This document shows positions 11,413 through 45,203 of a stretch of DNA of 64,000 bases, one piece after another (within the stretch, counting starts at the first letter, position 1; the number at the start of each line of letters is the position of its first letter). Source of the stretch: Cloeon dipterum (taxonomy: Eukaryota; Arthropoda; Insecta; Ephemeroptera; Baetidae); the NCBI RefSeq assembly GCF_949628265.1, contig NC_088786.1:18166001-18230000 (forward strand). Reading direction: 5' to 3'. A program made the position numbers and the translations under genes. Under the pieces are notes generated by a model that worked only from the letters and a program-made list of their open reading frames with translations, did not search any database and was not told the DNA's origin.

Positions 11413-14400
11413 GCGCAAAAATGTCAGGGTAGCTTTATATTATAATTTGCAACATTTTTTGCATTCACTTGCATCAAATTTAAAATTATATTTGATTTGA
11501 AACACAAAATTGAAAGTTGGTGACTTAGAAAAATTCTTGAAGAAAGTTGTTTTGCATAAACGTTATATATAAAGCAAAGTTTGGTCCAATTTGATTTCTT
11601 CAATACTATCTAACATGTGGTTGATTTTGTATTTGTGTTTTTCTTACAAAATCACCCTAAAATCCGGAAAAGTACTCGAAACCGGATTTGAAGATTTTAC
11701 TGAATATTCTTAGGGTCAAAATGCCATTAATTACATATAGAAAATTAAGGCTATAATCTATTTAAAATATTGCCGAGACCCCTGCTTATTGAATTATTTG
11801 ATATTGGGCCCACACTAATTTTCTATTTTGTTAAGATGAGACAGCGATTAGAGGTCTTGAATTTTAGTCACATATTTTTAAACCCTATCCAATTACTAAC
11901 TTCCAACCAAGAGTTAATCCAGATCGGTTGCTCTGGAAAACACCATTAACGATACAAAAACGTTGCAAATTGGTGTCGGCCGGCTCTGAAAAGGTGCAAA
12001 GCCGATTTTACGCGGCACTCGCCCCCAGGTCAAATTACACATAGAGCAGAGCGACCCAGAGCCAGACGCTGCTGGTGCAATTAGTGAGTGGCGAAGCTCA
12101 ACTTTCGAGAGGCTGGCTGGCTGGCTCGTCCGAGCTGTTTTTCGCTCATCCCCACGGCCGCACGCAACACATCGCTCCAGTATACTGCCCCGCCGCACGT
12201 TTTTGCCCTCGCTCACTCGCTCGCTCGCAACTCTTAAACTAATTTGGATTCCGTCGCCGTTCTTCATTTGTCAACTGAGTGCGAGCTTGGCTTCGACCGA
12301 AACTTTGATGCCGCCACAACATAGCGCGCGCGCGGGTATTAGCTGATTGGCGACAAATGGAGTTGCAAAATGCGGCCTGCGCTAACTCTGGATTCTGATG
12401 ATTTGTTTGAACACTCGCTATTCACAAATATTTGGACACCACTTCAGTTTACAAATCATTGCTATATCCACACCATATTTGGTCCAAACCTATTAATTCC
12501 TCGGTCTTCCCGGATATGTGCGAATTTCACTAAAACGAAAATATTATTTCTTCTGTTTTTGTCATACAATTGACGGCTCTCTAATTTGGATTCTATTTCA
12601 TTTATATGCTTTCCTTTTAGGGTTAGTAGCTTGCGAGGCCATCTACAATCTTTCCATAAAACCGTTTCGATCGTTTAACGCATATCAACGGAGTCCTGAT
12701 TCTCCTGTTCACCCGCTTGCAGCGCAACAAGGTACGAACGGCACGATTGCATCTATCTACCTGCCCATGGAAAAAGCAAAAACTACCCATTTATCTAAGA
12801 GGCAGCAATATGGCGGAAGGAAATGCTTCTAAGGCCACGTTTGCTTTCTTGATTTCAGCCCCAGATAAACTAGATTACTCCACTTTCTGCTGCACCCGTA
12901 AAATTAAATTATACAATTTTATCTCCCTCCAATCCAGCGAAGAGGGTACCAGAAGCAGACATAGCTGCGTAGTTCGTGGCGTGGGTGTTATTTTTCAGAT
13001 CCGATTCTTCGCGGCGTGTGTGGCGCAGAGCTGCATTGCAAATTGGCTGCTACGGTGGCGTGTGCATTTGTAAATAGAAACGTGAATTGTGTATGTGCGG
13101 GGATGCTTGGTCGGATTCCGCAAATGGATCTCGCGCAAACAAGCATGTGGCAGAGTGGAAGTTGGATGCCAACCCATACTCGCTGCTCTTCCCACCAGCT
13201 TGTTATTAATTTGCGCAACCCACGAGCAAGCGAACTTTCCATTCTAATTGGCAGGGTGGAATGAATGCAAAAAATTGTCATGTGTTTGTAATTATTTTCA
13301 TAAGGATAGGGCACCTTTATTAATCCGAAAAAAAACTTTACCACCATCCTACAGAATTAGTAATTTTATGCCAAAGGAAAATTTAACTTATTCACTGGCT
13401 TTAAGTTATGGAATGTTTAATTATGGAGACTTTTTACAGCTGTTAAAGCTTCCAAGTTAAAGGAAAGATCATTGAAATCATAACAAGGATTTAAAAATTT
13501 TCTGATTCGCAAAGATTTTTTTTTAAATTGAATTTTTTTTTAAATTTCCAAAAGGGGTACGAGTTTGGCTTAATGTCTTAACGGTGCTATTGCAAACATT
13601 TTGATGAATTCGGAAAGCTGATGAAACCAGCAATTTTTAAGATGTTTTGGAAAAAATGATGTAACAGCAAGTTAGGCAAAACTCGCAAAAAATTGAAATG
13701 ACCAAAACAAAGCTTGATTTTATAAAAACGCTCTTCGAACACATTCAAACTCAGCTAAAAAAGCCGTTAAATTTATGTGTACGTGATTTTCCTGGAAAAG
13801 GTTTCTGTTGGAAATTTTTGGAGAATCCCGAACTTGTGCAAATATATGAAAATAAAACATTATTTGATTCGTTTCGCTTAGAATACTCCAAAAACGTTCA
13901 GTATATTCTAATGCAACCACTATTCAAGAAATTACGGCAGTTTGAATTTGATTAAAATTTGGACTTACTGTTAGTGAAGCATAAATAACGGGAACAATTT
14001 CTTTGAGAAATAGTGATCTTTCATAAAAATATACATATCGAAATAAACACAACAATTTTCGGATTATAAAGTGCACCCCCATTGTCAATAAGGTGCAAGT
14101 GCAAGAATGTAGCCTCGCGATCAATTTTAATTTTGTCGCCTCCCATCAAGTCAACACTAAACGCTGATTTTTTAGTCACATTATTTGTAATCTGTAATCC
14201 TGCAATGCTTGTTTTCATTTCCATCAAATTAATACTCTCTTCAGCCTTCTATCATTTTCTCGTGTTTACATTGGGGGAAATTTGGCCTTGCCCATATTTT
14301 GTTGTTTTGTCAGAGTAAATTTAATGGAGAAACAATTCCATGCAAAGCTCATTAGAGAATCCCTTAATGAGCCTTCGATCGCGAGCACAAAAACATGCTC

Positions 14401-17400
14401 CCTGATCTCAACAACATTCAAAAATAAAGCACGCACCGCGCACTTCCAGAAAAACCAGGAAAAGTTCAACGAACACTGATGAGGTAAAAAAACACAAACA
14501 CGAACGAATTTTCTGGAGTTGGAGCAGAACGCGATCGTTTCGAGGGCTGCGAGTTGAAAAGTCCATCTAATCGTCATTAATCGCCGTTCCACTGGTCCAG
14601 CCTTTGTCCTCCCACCTTCGCACTGGTACGAATAAAATGGGACTCTTTCTCCAACAGCACGCGGGAGAAAAGAGGAGTTTTATGAATGGCCACAATTGGA
14701 AAGCCGCTGCAGCACTCTTGATCACTTTCGCACCCGCAATCGATTTCGTTCTCCTCGGCCGATTTTTCATGCGATCAGAATGCGTGGAGCGTATGTGTGT
14801 CAACGTCAGCGGGAAGTAAGATTCGCACTCGCTCTGCTCTTCGCCCCTCTCACACCAACCACTTTTCTGGTCGTTTTCGCGCAACCTGCGACTTTTCGGC
14901 TGAGCGGAGGCCGACTTAAGTCGAAAAGAAGAGTGCGAAAGGAGAGCAGGGAGGCTGCAGTGCATTTATCTTTCGCGGAGACGATTTCAATTCTCAGCTG
15001 CTTTTCTTCCCGCCATGTTGCCGCTGGCAACGATTTTTCGTTCGCACTTGGAATGCACTCCACGACATCAGCATAAAATATGTTTTAGCTTTTGGGAAAT
15101 GGGGACAGAAACCGCTTAGTGGGCTCATTTGATTTGCACACTGTCGTTTCGGCCTTTCGCTCGACGGGCGGCGGCCACTGAATGAATTGCGGCCTTACGC
15201 AATCTCTTGTCGTGGAACTGGGCCTCGCGCTGATTGCCACTTGGACCCGGAGGATAGCTCTCATCCAAACCAGCGCCGCATTTTGCCGATGCGGCGGCTG
15301 GAAAATTATATCTGGCTGGTTTGTGCGACGACCCGTCCCGGGCGCCTTTTCACGCGCAACGCAAACATAAGCCCCGCTGGAAAAGGATTTTTTCTTATTC
15401 TTTGAGCGAAAGCCAGTTCCACTTTTCTACGTTTTATAGCAAGGAAACTTTCCTTTGCTTCGTCGAACCAACTTTAAATTGAGAAATGTATTTTAGCTTT
15501 TGTTTGTACCCAATAATTCATAAATGTGTGTTGCACTTTCTTTGGTATTTTCCACTAAATTTTCTAGCTAGAGCTAACTCAGTTTAATAAACTTTAATTC
15601 AAATAATTCATTTTTAAACATTCAAATGTGTAACTACTTATAGTTTTTCTTACAATTTTTCTTTTGTGTGTCTTTGAAGCAATTTTTAGTGTGGTAAAAC
15701 CTAGAGGTATGCGTCAACAACGCTAAAACCCACGCCAGTCAGCGAATCACGGGTCATGCTCTAAGCAACGTAACTTTGTGAGTAAGCTGTTACAACCGCA
15801 CCAGCCGCCGGTAAAAGTCGAAACAAAACGAATGTGCCAAAAAAAATTAGCCTTCAGCCTAGCACAATTAAAATTGACTCGTCAAATTAGTTTGCATAGA
15901 GATATGCGTTAGATTCTGTTGAGCCTGCTGCCGGGTATAAAATGTCGCCAGGAAGAAAAAATTCCTCGTGCTGCAACCCTTCCCATAAAATTTACAATTT
16001 ATTCGATAGAAGATATGAAGTGTCACTTGGCATTACTTGTCTTGCAAGTATGTTAGTATTCCACCTCCGGATAATACAACGTGCGATTTGTCAGCTTATA
16101 CAGCTTGGAGCCAACCTTCCTGAAAAAGAAGATTACGTCAATGAGGACATGGCTTAGACTTTTTTCATTTGCTGCGGAACTTTGATCAAATTACGGAAGG
16201 GCTTATTTATCCCAAAGTTTAGAAACTTAAAGCGGTGGTTGTAACCAGGTTAAAAAGTTTCCCACTTATTTGCATGTGTGTCACTCGCAGAGGGAGAAAC
16301 ACAAGACTGCACCTGCCAAATCTCTCGGGAGAGGAGATCAAGACGGATCCGAAAAAACCACGCGCTTTGGCCCATCGGAATTGAATTTGCGCTGAAAGCA
16401 GCAGTGCCGCATCAAAAATGCTGCTTTTTGCCACTCGCGGACGGACGCCAGATGTTGCTTCGGCTGCTTTTTCCGAACAAATAAAAGAGTTAGTTAGCTC
16501 TCTCGCAGCACCGAAGCGGCAGACGCTTTAATTAAATGTGCGTCGGGCTCTTCGCGAATAAATGATCTGCTCGTCAGCGGGCGAGTTCCGTTTTCCCCAA
16601 CAAATAAGACGTTCGACGTTTCAATATCTACGTGACTAACTTAATTGGATTTTGAGTGGCGTCCGTCGCCAAACACTTGCGCCAGCTGACAATCAGTCTA
16701 ATTCGCATTAATGCGCGTGGCTGTTGAACACCGTTTTTACGGCTCAATTATTTCTGGAGGGGCATTGAAATGTTTGCCCGTGACGTCACTTTTCTCTCTG
16801 ACTCTTGCCGGGTCCGATTTCTTTAGTTGACGTCGCTTGAGAGTAATTGCAAGATATCAACAATAATTACAACGTCACTGCTCCCACTTTTGATCCGGCA
16901 TTCTGCGCTCTGCAAACAGGTGAATGCATGGTGCAAAACTTAGTGAGGAAACTCTTGCTGCCGAAACCACATCAGCGCAGTTGCGTAGAACATGGCAATC
17001 CAGCTCCAACCTTTCAAATTTATGCTTGCGTGCATTTCTCAAAACATAACAGTTCCACGAAGCATTCCGCAAGAATCACAGCGGCGTAGGATTTCAACCG
17101 GAATTTTAATATAAGCGCCATTCTTCTCCAAGTACGCAGAATTTCTAGAGCAAACTCAGCAAACTGAGCGACTAATTGTAAGTGACATAATGGCTCTGCC
17201 ATAGGTGGTTTAGAAATATATTATGGTCGCTTGGAAGTTCAGGAAGCAAAAAATGCCTATTTCCCACTAGTATAATGCAGCCGGAATACGTGTGGGACGT
17301 AATCCAAGATCTGCGGCGCTAATTAAATCCTCCAGTCAACATGCTGATGTATGTCAAGTGACGGGAGACGGATGGAATGACAAGGAGGAAGTTTACGGGC

Positions 17401-20146
17401 AAAAAATATGGATCAGCTCTTATGGGTCACACGTAGGAGCAGCTCGTTGGCGTTTATTAGGGATCGAATTTGTCATGCAGAACAACACGAGCCCCGGGGG
17501 GCGAGCTACGCGATCAGCATCCTTGAAAAGTGTGGCGAGAGCGGGAAATTTTGCGGGTGCCAGACGGTAATTAGCGAGCAAAATTGACTGGCTGAGTGGG
17601 CTGCAGGCTAATGAAATTCGCAACCAAACTAAGCGCGCAACTCTTTGTCTGATTATTTTCACGACAGCAACTTTGTGTTCCCTGCCTTCCTTCTTTTGTC
17701 ACATTGGTGCCGTCGCGCGTTTCGACTTTTCTGCTAGTTTTGCTTCGGGGGCTATTCCCCTTTTGGCTCGCTTCCTTTGAGCTCATCTTGCCAATTTTCT
17801 CGCGAGAGGACTTTTTGTGTGTATGCTAGCGGCAGCGACGATGTTTGGTAAATCGATGTTTGGGATTATTTTTGTTCGTTGTACTAAAAGTAAAGATTTT
17901 GCTAGAAAAATCTAGTATTTTTCTAGCCTGAACTTTAAGAGGAAACCTATAAATACTTTTTTATTTATTCTACTTTATTTTCCCAGCTCCAGAGAACGAG
18001 TTCTGAAAGAACAGAATTTCTAATTGAACTTCCTGCGATGTAGTGTAAGCAGATTTCCTCCCCTTTTGAAGAGATAGAAAATCTAGGAAATTTCATCATC
18101 TTTCAAAATATGGTTAATTTTTGTACAACAGTCAAAACTATTGAAGTTTTTCAAAGCCCAGAGCCAAGGACTAATCACTCAAGGAATACATAAAATTTTT
18201 CTTGGAACGTAAAAAATGATTTGTTTCATCAAACGTGTACTATAAACTTAATTTCATACAAATTGAGAGAAAACCGTAGTGTCTTCAAAATCGGATTAAT
18301 CAATAAAATCAGCTAATTAAAAAGTTTACATTTAGATTCAAAGTAATTTTATTACGGATCAGCTGAGCAACTATTATCAATAGATCCCCACATTAAGATA
18401 CAAAAAATTGGCATTTTTTTATTTGATAAGTGAGGGAAAAATCACTTAAGCCAACCGTCAAATAAAAATACTGGAATGTTGACTCCCCAGAGTTTCCTTG
18501 TGAGAGTCATTTTTACGCTGAGAGTATGACGCTGCATAATTATTTTTACTTTTTGATTAGAGTTCTAAAAACTGCTAACAAGGCCTAACGGACTGAAGCA
18601 GCTGTGTAGCTTTTCTTTTTCTCTCCAATTTATTTTTTATTCTGGCCTCGTGAGCTACATGCCATCCACCAAATAATTATAGCATGTTTAATTTCATCTA
18701 AAACTTCTTGTAACCGCAAAGAGCGCAGCGACCAAATCCGAGTTCTGAGATCTGCGTTCAAATTCAAACTAGTTTCGCAGATGCTAACTCGATAAGTGGG
18801 CCGTTTTGAGACGCGTGTTTTTTTCACGCTCGAGCGGTCTCAAGCAAAAGGGGCTAATTAATTAATTCGTCGCAAAGTGGCTTATCAAGGGAGGCGGCTG
18901 CAAAGCTCTTGCCTACTCCTTTCGCCTCACGGACTTGGGTGCCAATCGTTCCGCTCTGGTGCGTCTCTCCATTCCACTGATTTCGCGGGCCAAAGTGCAA
19001 TTACACCGCACATACAGCGATGTTAGGAGGGAAGGGCAGAAACAATTGCTGTCATCTGATGCTGCTGTCTTGGCACTCAGAGCAGTCCCGGCGAGTGAAA
19101 GGAATGTTGATTGCACACAAAGTTCGGACTGTTCTCTGAGCTTTGCCTCTCTCCCCTAGTTCTCAGAGATCAGTCAATTCAATTATGGTGGCCTCGGATA
19201 TTAGGGAAAATATTTTAACATAATTTCGTATTAAAGACCCTAGATTAACACACTCTTCGGATTATGCTCTTGGAATGTACATGGTCGAGTGATAAAACTA
19301 TCCACTTCAGCAAAGTTTACCCAGTCCATGACTCTTTAGATGTTTCTTAGGTTTTATAAGATATCATGCATTGGTAATGCGAGACTCTACTAAAATATGA
19401 TTCCAAAAATCCAGGTTTTGGTAAAAGGGCGGAAAATTAAAACAAGACTGACTTCAGTGTTTTTTACGGAAATTCCCAATTATAACTTCCCTTTTCAACC
19501 ATTCTATTTTATAAGATAAAAAATAAATTACCCCCAGTATTCTGCGAATGGAAATTCAAAGTAAATTTCCGAAATATTTCCCCAACAGTAATCAAAGAGA
19601 AAACATTATTATTCCTCAAAAATTTAATAAATGTATTGGCTAACATAAGTTATTTGGTGTGGAAAAATTACAAAAAAAAAGAAACAAAAGAACATTTTTA
19701 TAACTAGCTTTTGTTTTGATTTTTTTCCTTCGAACATTCAAATATAATGTCTTTGATAGATACCAATGAAGGCGAGATTGTCTGACAGATATTTCTATGT
19801 ATTTAATATTTCACGTTTTTGCATTAGTGTTTTTTTCATATACTAAATGTTATTTTTCAAATAGTAAATTTGTTAAGGAACAATATTCCATATTTTAAAT
19901 AATGAAACCGAAACACTCATCAATTTTGTTCGATTCTAGTTCACAATCGTAATTGAATACTATTCTGAGAATTTCATTTATTATTATAACCGGATTAATT
20001 TATATTAAAAGAAACTACATGTCCACTTATGATGAATCTTTTAGAGAGATTAAAAAGAGACTATAAAATTTATAAAAACTTCATCAATCCTGAGCTGTAA
20101 GACTTGCACATTATAAGTGATTTGCTTAGAACACGAGTAATTCACA

Positions 20147-20170
20147 TTCCGGCTAGTGCACTAGCCGGAA
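20147..20170. promoter_or_regulatory. Perfect 24-bp palindrome upstream of the CAPA receptor start
   Basis: A twelve-base half-site, TTCCGGCTAGTG, is followed immediately by its exact reverse complement, with no spacer. It lies 597 bp upstream of the receptor ATG in AT-rich surroundings, and the symmetry stops abruptly at both ends. It could be a site for a dimeric DNA-binding protein or the footprint of a mobile element. I recognise no specific factor. Confidence 0.4.
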
Positions 20171-20766
20171 AAAACCACAGACTTCTTGCTGCCCCCTACC
20201 CCGAAAATCGGTTGGGGGTCGGACGTACATGAAACTGCAATTCCGTAAAAATAATTTTACGATCGTTGTAAACTCTGGAATCTGGAGGTATGTAAATTCA
20301 GAATTAAAATTCAGATAGTTATTAATAAAATTGCAAAGTTTGCTCGTTTCCCACGGCGTTTCAAACCAGAGTAAAATTTCAAAGCATTAAATTTATATGT
20401 ATTTGAATTTCATTTTGCTTGCTCCAAAATAATTTAGGAAATATTAAAAATTTAAAATTATTGATGTGCCGAATGCGATAGCAAGATTTGCTTGCAGTTC
20501 AGGTTGTTTCTCAATCCAAAATTAAACCACTCTTCGTGTGTAACTTTATTTTGCATCCACGATGCCATGGAAGATAAAAAGTGTCGAGGGCGTCATCAAC
20601 GAAATCGAGCGCGAGGGAGAAGCGCGGCCGCTAGCGATTCAGTCCGTCCCTGTTGTACGCCCTGCGCGCACCCCGGCCGCTCGGTCTCGCGGGCGCTTCG
20701 GTGGAGCCAGCAGTCGTCGGCTGGACGTGCGAGCGGCAGCGGCGACTGCGACGGCAGCAGACAACG

Positions 20767-42164
<21,398 letters not shown>

Positions 42165-42250
42165 ACGTTTTGATATTTTAAGTTGTTTGGTTGCTACTAA
42201 TTCGACTGATTATTGGCGAAGAAAATTTGCGTAAGTCTTTTTCGTTTGAA

Positions 42251-42480
42251 GCTGAAAATAGATGGTGCCACCGTATACTTACCATTTTAAGGCTCTTCCA
42301 CTGTGATTTAGGACTTAAATCATGCTACTACAGCTGTGCATTCTGCGCTTGAAATTATTTCTGTGTGCTAAACCTAAAACAAAATATCAGTTTAACCAAT
42401 GGAAAACATTAAAAATGGTTTGAAAAAATAAAAAATTACTTTGCTGATGTTTCTACTGCGATTGGCTGGACTGGTTATAT
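42251..42480 (+). mobile_element. Foldback MITE, family FB1, one-armed copy in the CAPA receptor 3' region
   Basis: Matches the left arm and centre of the element at 48112-48517: AGATGGTGCCACCGTATACTT, GCTGTGCATTCTGC, AAATTATTTCT, CAGTTTAACCAATGG, and a remnant of the second arm (TTTCTACTGCGATTGGCT). The outer part of the second arm is missing. It starts about 85 bp after the receptor stop codon. Confidence 0.6.
42427..42432 (+). terminator. Candidate poly(A) signal of the CAPA receptor gene
   Basis: AATAAA, 263 bp after the stop codon. It is the first canonical hexamer downstream on this strand by eye, and it falls inside the FB1 foldback element. Confidence 0.45.
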
Positions 42481-42530
42481 TGTTTCCTATATAGGTATTA
42501 AATGAAATCATTTTAGGTTTAGAAAACATA

Positions 42531-43095
42531 AGGAACGTGCAAAACCGATCGCTATGATGTTCAAACCATAAAATATATTATTCACGTTGAATCATAATAT
42601 TTTAAGCATTTTGAGGCAGCTAATTTAAAAATCGATCATTTCCAATTATTCCTACAAAACAGGTAACTCGATAATGAGTTGTTCAAAATTTTACCTGAAA
42701 ACCAAGTGAAAAGTTGAATATTACGATTCGCGTGCTCTGTTACACACGAATCACGTCTTATTATTTCAATTCATCGGGGAACCACGCTCATAATTCAAAA
42801 TCTCCGCGAGTTAACCTCTCTTCCAAGGGCCACTGTTCATAGAGATTTCAGTTTTCAGTTTGCGTTTTGCTTCAAACAAAAATCACCAGTTTTCTCATAG
42901 AAATCAATTATTTTGTTTCGTTATAAGTTGAAAGAAACAAGCGCCTTTTTCACTTAAAGTTGTTTGGAGAAAAATATATTAAATTTTGAATCTTTTAGAA
43001 ATCGATTATTTGCCGATTATTCTTCTCAAATTGAAAACATTAATCGGATTATTTGTGCCTAAGACACTAATTATTTTCAAAATTAAAGTTTTTCC
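42531..43095 (+). mobile_element. hAT-like MITE copy downstream of the CAPA receptor
   Basis: Begins GGAACGTGCAAAACCGAT and carries TTACGATTCGCGTGCTCTGT, GGGGAACCACGCTC and CGGATTATTTGTGCCTAAGA in the family order. The right terminus is too decayed to place exactly. Confidence 0.45.
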
Positions 43096-45160
43096 TTATC
43101 CATAAGAAGATTGGCAAGATTTAGTCCAAAATCAAATCAAAGAACACCATCTATTATGGAAGCTTGCGCAATTAACGGATTGACGGGAAAAAATTTATGC
43201 ACATCGTGTTAAGACACTTTTCCGAACCATCACTGCCCTGGATTCATAAAAATCCTTTCGAAAGCAAGTTGTGAAAAATCCGACTTTGAAGCATCAGTGA
43301 AGGGGGTCTGCTGCTGCATCTTTGACGTCAATTCTTTTAGCCATCAGAGGCAAGCACATCCCAACTTCTGGGATTCCAGAAAGGTCTCTTTACACACAAC
43401 ACAGGAAGAACTGTATGTTAAAAAGACCTCTTTGTGCTTGGCACAAAAGGTCATAAAAGTCATGAATATATTCAAAAAAAAACTTATCCTTCCGGGTTCA
43501 AGGTTCTATATTATTAATAGCTGTTTGTGCCAAAAACTAACTATAAGAAATTATTTTACTGATGTGCAGTGTATTTTCTGCATTTAAAATATCCACGTTA
43601 AATTGAGAAACTGTGTATTTTTCATAGTTTACAGTAGGCGAAGAAACAAAAATAGTAAAGACTTTGTATTATTTTGAAAGAGCAGCAGATTATAGGACAT
43701 TAAATGTTTTATAATCCTTTACTGCCGTTTCGTCATTATTTTGCAGAAATAATGCAGTTAAATTGAAAGCATGAGCTTTAATTACTATCATTCGTTTTAT
43801 ATCATGAACTGTCTTCGCTTTCAAAGACTCGACGTTGTAATTTCAAAAGAAATAATTGAATTTAACCACAAGTTCGTTACATGAATGTTCCTTCAAGTTG
43901 AACAGTTTTATTCTATGAATGTTACATCATGTGTCTTAATAAAAGTATGTTGGAACTAAAAACAGAACTTTTGAATAGTCAAGCTTATCCAGGTTATAAG
44001 CTTCGTTAAACTAGAATTCACCGCACTTTATGAAACTAATAGCGTTTCATCACGGTGTGTAAATTAACGCTTCCTTGCCTCAAAAGCGAACTGCTCTCTG
44101 ATTCGTTTAGGCGTTCTTTGCGCATTTCAAACACAAAATCTCGCACCTCATTCTCGCTGTTTTGCGTGTACAATGGCCGCACACACTGATTTATGGTGCC
44201 TGCAAAAAAGGCTCGACAGCCATTGTTTTAAAACGAGTCGTGTGAGCTGATATTATTCCGCTGAACGCTTTGGACAGCCGCAAAATGATGTATGCAAATT
44301 GCCGCGTCATGCCAAGTTGTTGCTCCACACTCGGCTAAACGTTTGAGCCCGGGTATTATTCGCATGGAGACGTCATTTAACTTTTTGGCTGCCGTGCACG
44401 CGCGTTTTCCCAGCAGCAAGTAAATATATGTATTTTGCCGTCGTAGCGTTACAACACATCTGCAGTTGACATTGAACGATTAGGGGTGGGGGCGTTTTCG
44501 CCTCTTGCCCTGCCGACAACCAGTTTATTTATTATTTATTCCTGTTTAGTCTAGAATGCATGATGATGTGCAAATTTGCTTTCATTTTATTTCTGTTTTA
44601 TTTGGATGGAGAAACACATTGTCATGAAAACATATTTTTGAAGAGAAAATTTCTTTTTATTTTGGAGTGCTTAAGAGGTTATAAAATATATAAATCCTAA
44701 TAAGAGTTCAAGGTCAAGTTTAAACTGGAGCAGGAAATAGAAAGAAAATATACTACCTTGAAATTTTCGCACGAGGGAATCATTTGTTCATCGCAACAAT
44801 ATATCATGTTCTACATTGTTCATATCTCAATAGAAATGAGCCTTTTTTTATCAATTTTCTCCCAAATTTACTGTGCGCTTGAACGTATATTTTCTTGGCA
44901 TATATATGGATTACTCTCGTCGAGATTATCCAGCTTTTTGTGATACATTTTGGGAAACGTTTTGTTGTGAAATAAAATAAGATAAGTGTGGAGACAGCAG
45001 TCCTAATCATTTGAAAGGCATGCTAACTTTGTAGCCATTTTCCTAAAAACAAAAATACTTTGCTACCTAGTTTAATTTTGGCTTTAACTGAATCCTTATA
45101 TCGGGATAAGTTAATGCAATGGCAAAAAGAATTTTCCAGGGGTTTCCAGTATGAATACTC

Positions 45161-45166
45161 TTTAAT
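45161..45166 (-). terminator. Candidate poly(A) signal of Mth-like gene A
   Basis: ATTAAA on the minus strand, about 38 nt after the stop codon; a common variant hexamer at a plausible distance. Confidence 0.35.
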
Positions 45167-45203
45167 TTAACATCTTTAAAATACAAAAGTGAGATAAAGA
45201 GTC

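Larger units (their letters stand above)
4130..20766. other. Intergenic region between two head-to-head receptor genes
   Basis: About 16.6 kb separating the start codons of the divergent receptor paralogues. It must hold both promoters and any 5' untranslated exons, which I cannot place. GC-richer islands near 8700-9130, 12000-12290, 14580-15370 and 17290-17800 have overlapping open frames on both strands with no recognisable family signature; they look like base-composition artefacts or regulatory DNA. Repeats found: foldback copy 4735-4850, SINE-like copies 7430-7745 and 9275-9480 in inverted orientation, hAT-like MITE 7860-8438, and an unclassified repeat at 11089-11412. Confidence 0.6.
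42165..45203. other. Intergenic region between convergent CAPA receptor and Mth-like gene A
   Basis: Holds the receptor 3' untranslated region and two mobile-element copies (42251-42480, 42531-43095). From about 43100 to 45160 I see AT-rich sequence with no supported gene. Confidence 0.6.

Noticed and set aside
14567..15076. Overlapping open frames on both strands in a GC-rich island
   Set aside because: No recognisable domain, signal peptide or membrane segment, and frames open on both strands suggest composition effects.
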